In this document: one piece after another, positions 61,181-64,000 of the stretch | Layout: each line of letters starts with the position of its first letter | Position numbering within the stretch: the first letter of the stretch is position 1 | Assembly (NCBI GenBank): GCA_037043455.1 | Contig: JAWPHD010000002.1 | Location: 930,001 to 994,000, forward strand | From: Cyrtodaria siliqua | Taxonomy: Eukaryota > Mollusca > Bivalvia > Adapedonta > Hiatellidae | DNA length: 64,000 bases | Direction of reading: 5' to 3' | Translations under genes and position numbers: made by a program | The notes under the pieces: generated by a model | What the model was told of the DNA's origin: nothing | The model's database searches: none | Seen by the model: only the letters and a program-made list of their open reading frames with translations

Positions 61181-61672
61181 ACAAGAAATGTCACTGTAAG
61201 TGACAAATGCCCCCGAAGTGACCTTTGACCTCGGAGCCACGGAACTGAATTTTGGGCGAGACACTACTGGTTGTGGTGAGCACTTGTGCCAAGTTATTTG
61301 AAAATCCGTCCAGGAACACAAAATTTATTGACCGGACACAAGTTGACCTTTGACCTCTAAGTGTGACACATACATGGATTTTGTGCGCGACACATCGTCT
61401 TGTTGTGTTGAGCACTTGTGCTAAGTTATTTGAAAATCCGTCCAGGAATGCCAGAGTTATTGACCATGCAAGATTTGACCTGTGACCTCTAAGTGTGACC
61501 TCACGGACCTGGATTTTGTGCGCGACACATTGTCTTGTTGTGGTGAGCAATTGTGCCAAGTTATTTGAAAAACCGTCCATTATTGTCAGTTATTAACCGG
61601 ACAATATTGTACGGACAAACGGACGGACGGAAGGTGCGACTACTATATGCCACCCTTCGGGGGCATAAAAAA
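61181..61672 (-). mobile_element. Array element family 3
   Basis: It has acaagaaatgtcactgtaag, gtgacaaatgcccccgaag, about three monomers with cacttgtgccaagttatttg, the simple sequence acggacaaacggacggacgg, and the end cttcgggggcataaaa. A further short fragment of the same family lies at about 62683-62811. Confidence 0.85.
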
Positions 61673-61894
61673 TGTGGGTTATGATTGTCTATATTTTTTT
61701 CTATTAGTTTTCGCTGGTATTTTGAATTGCAAAGCAGCACCAAATAATTGACCCAAAATAAAATATTATCTTTATTTCAGCCAGAAACTGCGGAGTCATG
61801 GCCCCTTAAATGATTCTAAACAATTCTATTTCATTTGCTAATATATTTGAAGTCTCCTAAACTCCCTTTATTTTTAGTATAGACTTCTAGTAAG

Positions 61895-62115
61895 ATTATA
61901 AAATCTTTCATGGTTATCCGGTGAACATCGGGAATTCCAACACGAGGTATAATTGTTTTTATCTGAATCTAGACTCTGCCGTTGTTCTGATTAAAACAAT
62001 TATACCACGGGTTGGAATTTCCCTCAACCAGATACCCATGATTGATTCTTTTTCATGTGTATCATTTACAGTCTGAGCACTGACGTTGCCAACTACTAAC
62101 GTTTTGCATGTTCAG
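61895..62115. mobile_element. MITE-like repeat, copy 2
   Basis: It is related to 37820-38110. The centre is a palindrome: acgaggtataattgttttta pairs with aaacaattataccacgg. Flanking ggaattccaac and gttggaattt continue the pairing. Confidence 0.6.
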
Positions 62116-62944
62116 TGCTTTTCTTCTATATTTTGGGAACATAACCCATACCCTCAAAATTGGGAATTTTAGTGCGGTTTTTCATAAAATTGGGGAACAA
62201 AACAGCCAAACATTTATTTCATAATTGTATCTGTACAACAAGATCAACAGAGGCATTTAAAAGCATTTATATTCAATACTTGCTACTTTTCAGTGTTTTC
62301 TTTCTTTTTCTTCTTTCAATTAGGAATTTCTTCTCTAAATTGGGGGAAAAAAAGATATGTTTTGTCATTGGGAATATGACCCAATAACGGCTATAAACAC
62401 AGCCAAAAAAAAGCCCTGATGTTTACTTACACAATGACAGTTATCAGCGCGCGACTTTTATCTTCCCCCATGTGTAAGATCTAGGTTTTCCATCACCCGT
62501 GTAAAACTTTGATAACCTTATCCAGTATGCAAGAAAAATGACTGTAGTAATCACTTCCAAGACCTTACTTAGTGTTCCTTTTTGGCTGTTTTGGGGGAAA
62601 ATTCAGCTCCTTTCAATGCCATCAAGTATGTTTTTTTTTCCACAGTTGGAAAGAAAAAAATCCTATTTGAAAAAAAAAAGAAACAAGAAATATCACTGTG
62701 ACAAATGCCCACAAAGTGGTTTGTGATATGTAATAATGTATTTTTATGCACACAGATCAAAATGTGACATCATAAGTTTGAACCATGTTTATAAATATTT
62801 ATGGGCATAATGAAAAAATGGAAAGTAACCGATGACGAAGTCATACACCGAACACAACCAATATGACTTCATTCAAATACAGGGTCATAAGGCATCTTCT
62901 GACCTGTAAGTGTGACCTTTACCTTAAAGCTACAGCAGGGGTCT

Positions 62945-63050
62945 GGAAATATTTTGAAAATCCACTTGCCCAGGGCAAGTAGATTTTCAAAATCCACTTG
63001 CCCTGCCCAAAATGTCACTTGCCCTGATTTCAAAAGTCACTTGCCCCACA
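62945..63050. repeat. Repeats of cacttgccct
   Basis: The motif ccacttgccc or its inverse gggcaagt occurs six times in about 105 bp, together with attttcaaaatc, partly as inverted copies. Confidence 0.7.
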
Positions 63051-63384
63051 ATTAAGCTACGTCGAGACCGCACGCTAAGTTAAATCCTTTTCTCTCACTG
63101 TTTTTTTTGTCATATTTTTTTACATAATTTTATTGTAAAATTAATGACTTAAATTATGAAGGATCAGAGCTACAGGTTGTTACCATTATGCACATATCAG
63201 TGTTTTACTCCACCGGTGGGAGAGGGGGAGTGGGGTGTCAGTGGGGATACCCCGAGGATATAACATCGCTGATGAACCTGGTACCAAATTGGTAGACTCT
63301 AATGCCTATGGAATAAGATGTACAAGATGCTTGTTCCTAGTGCAGTAATTACAAAAGGGCAGGCAGATAACAAACAAAAAAAGA

Positions 63385-63495
63385 TACATTAGGTCGTACA
63401 AAACTTTTTTCTACTTTTACTTTTGTTATAGACTACACCAGATAAAAAGAATGATGCATTAGGTCAAACAGAACTTTTTTCCTACTTTCACTTTC
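63385..63495. repeat. Short tandem duplication
   Basis: The block cattaggtc(g/a)-acagaacttttttc-tacttt-acttt-gttata occurs twice, about 67 bp apart. Confidence 0.7.
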
Positions 63496-63668
63496 GTTAT
63501 ATAATTCATGTAGATAATTCTTAAGTGTTTGAAATTATTAGCACGGTTTATGCCTAAATCTGACTGATACTGTAGTTGTTTTTCTGCTAATATCTTTTGA
63601 GATGCCAAATAATTATCGAAATTAGCCAAGGTCGAAGCACATCTTGGATACAATGGCAAACTTGACAT
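63459..63668 (-). CDS. Possible first exon of an unidentified gene
   Basis: An ATG at 63668 opens a frame whose first ~60 codons read MSSLPLYPRCASTLANFDNY, then a Gln/Lys-rich helical-looking stretch (QKILAEKQLQYQSDL). I do not recognise the family. A weak donor (AAA|GTGAAAG) follows near 63490, so the rest of the ORF may be intronic. A CCAAT box is found about 250 bp upstream. Its exit phase at that donor (0) does not fit GSK3 exon 2 (phase 1), so it is unlikely to be the GSK3 first exon. Confidence 0.35.
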   Translation of the reverse strand: MSSLPLYPRCASTLANFDNYLASQKILAEKQLQYQSDLGINRANNFKHLRIIYMNYITKVKVGKKFCLT

Positions 63669-63899
63669 GCTTGATCAAAACAAAAACACGCCATTCCGTC
63701 ATTGATCTCGGATTCATTCAAAACAAACATGGCATTTTGAAATAAAAACAGATGCACACCTATTCATTACGACATGCGTCGATAGTCTCTTTGCCCATCA
63801 AACAACGCCGTCAAATTGCCACAATCGTTTAATTGCCCTACTTGTTTACAAATTGGTTTGATTGAATCGCCATTGTTTCACTTCACCACGTGGTAGTGA

Positions 63900-63960
63900 A
63901 CGGGAGTTGTTTCATTGGCTGATAAAAATACATCGGTTATTTGATTGGATAATATGGATA
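63900..63960 (-). promoter_or_regulatory. Two CCAAT-type boxes
   Basis: On the minus strand, cagccaatga (about 63913-63922) fits the NF-Y consensus, and atccaatca (about 63942-63950) fits partly. They lie about 250-280 bp upstream of the ATG at 63668 and could belong to its promoter. Confidence 0.3.
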
Positions 63961-64000
63961 CAGTACTAGGTCAAGTGTTGCGTTCATGATTTTTAATTAC

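Noticed and set aside
63459..63668. GSK3 first exon
   Set aside because: No RPRTTSFAE-type Ser motif is present, and the available donors exit in phase 0 while exon 2 needs a preceding single G.

Overview
This is a eukaryotic, AT-rich, intron- and transposon-rich window. It is best explained as the genome of a lophotrochozoan, most probably a bivalve mollusc. The reasons are short phase-conserved exons of animal housekeeping genes in long introns, tRNA-derived SINEs, and abundant long tandem-array interspersed repeats of the kind common in bivalve assemblies. There are no operons, no intact tRNA or rRNA genes and no CRISPR. The species cannot be named from the sequence.

Three protein-coding genes can be rebuilt exon by exon with consistent splice phases. 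(1) A complete gamma-glutamylaminecyclotransferase-like gene (GGACT) lies on the minus strand at 3385-7706, with three exons and 151 aa. (2) A complete DNA primase large subunit gene (PRIM2) lies on the plus strand at 11361-23209, with seven exons and 697 aa. It keeps all four Fe-S cysteines, has a short N terminus and has an unusually long Cys-rich C-terminal tail. (3) Glycogen synthase kinase 3 (GSK3) lies on the minus strand at 44444-60601. It runs from the second coding exon to the stop codon; the first exon was not found in the window. GGACT and PRIM2 are head to head about 3.7 kb apart; PRIM2 and GSK3 converge across about 21 kb of repeats. A short unidentified ORF at 63668-63459 (minus) with CCAAT boxes upstream may be the first exon of a further gene.

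The most interesting observation is in GSK3. The exon encoding the kinase hinge (human residues 123-159) is present twice in tandem, at 57042-57152 and 56553-56663. Both copies are 111 bp and phase 0-0, have good splice sites, and differ at 5 of 37 residues but at 18 further synonymous codons. That is the signature of a pair of mutually exclusive exons giving kinase isoforms with different ATP-pocket edges.

Two tandem arrays grew out of exon ends. A 43-bp minisatellite of about 60 copies (783-3410) is an amplification of the last codons, stop and 3' UTR start of GGACT. A 50-bp array (45011-46410) is an amplification of the 3' end and donor site of GSK3 exon 8 (eighth coding exon), later split by a transposon.

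The rest is mainly mobile DNA. There are four related families of array-bearing non-autonomous elements (several nested), two or three SINE families, a LINE 3' fragment whose tail resembles that of a SINE family, several TIR or foldback MITEs, and a near-perfect 83-bp-arm palindrome inside a roughly 980-bp inverted-repeat element.
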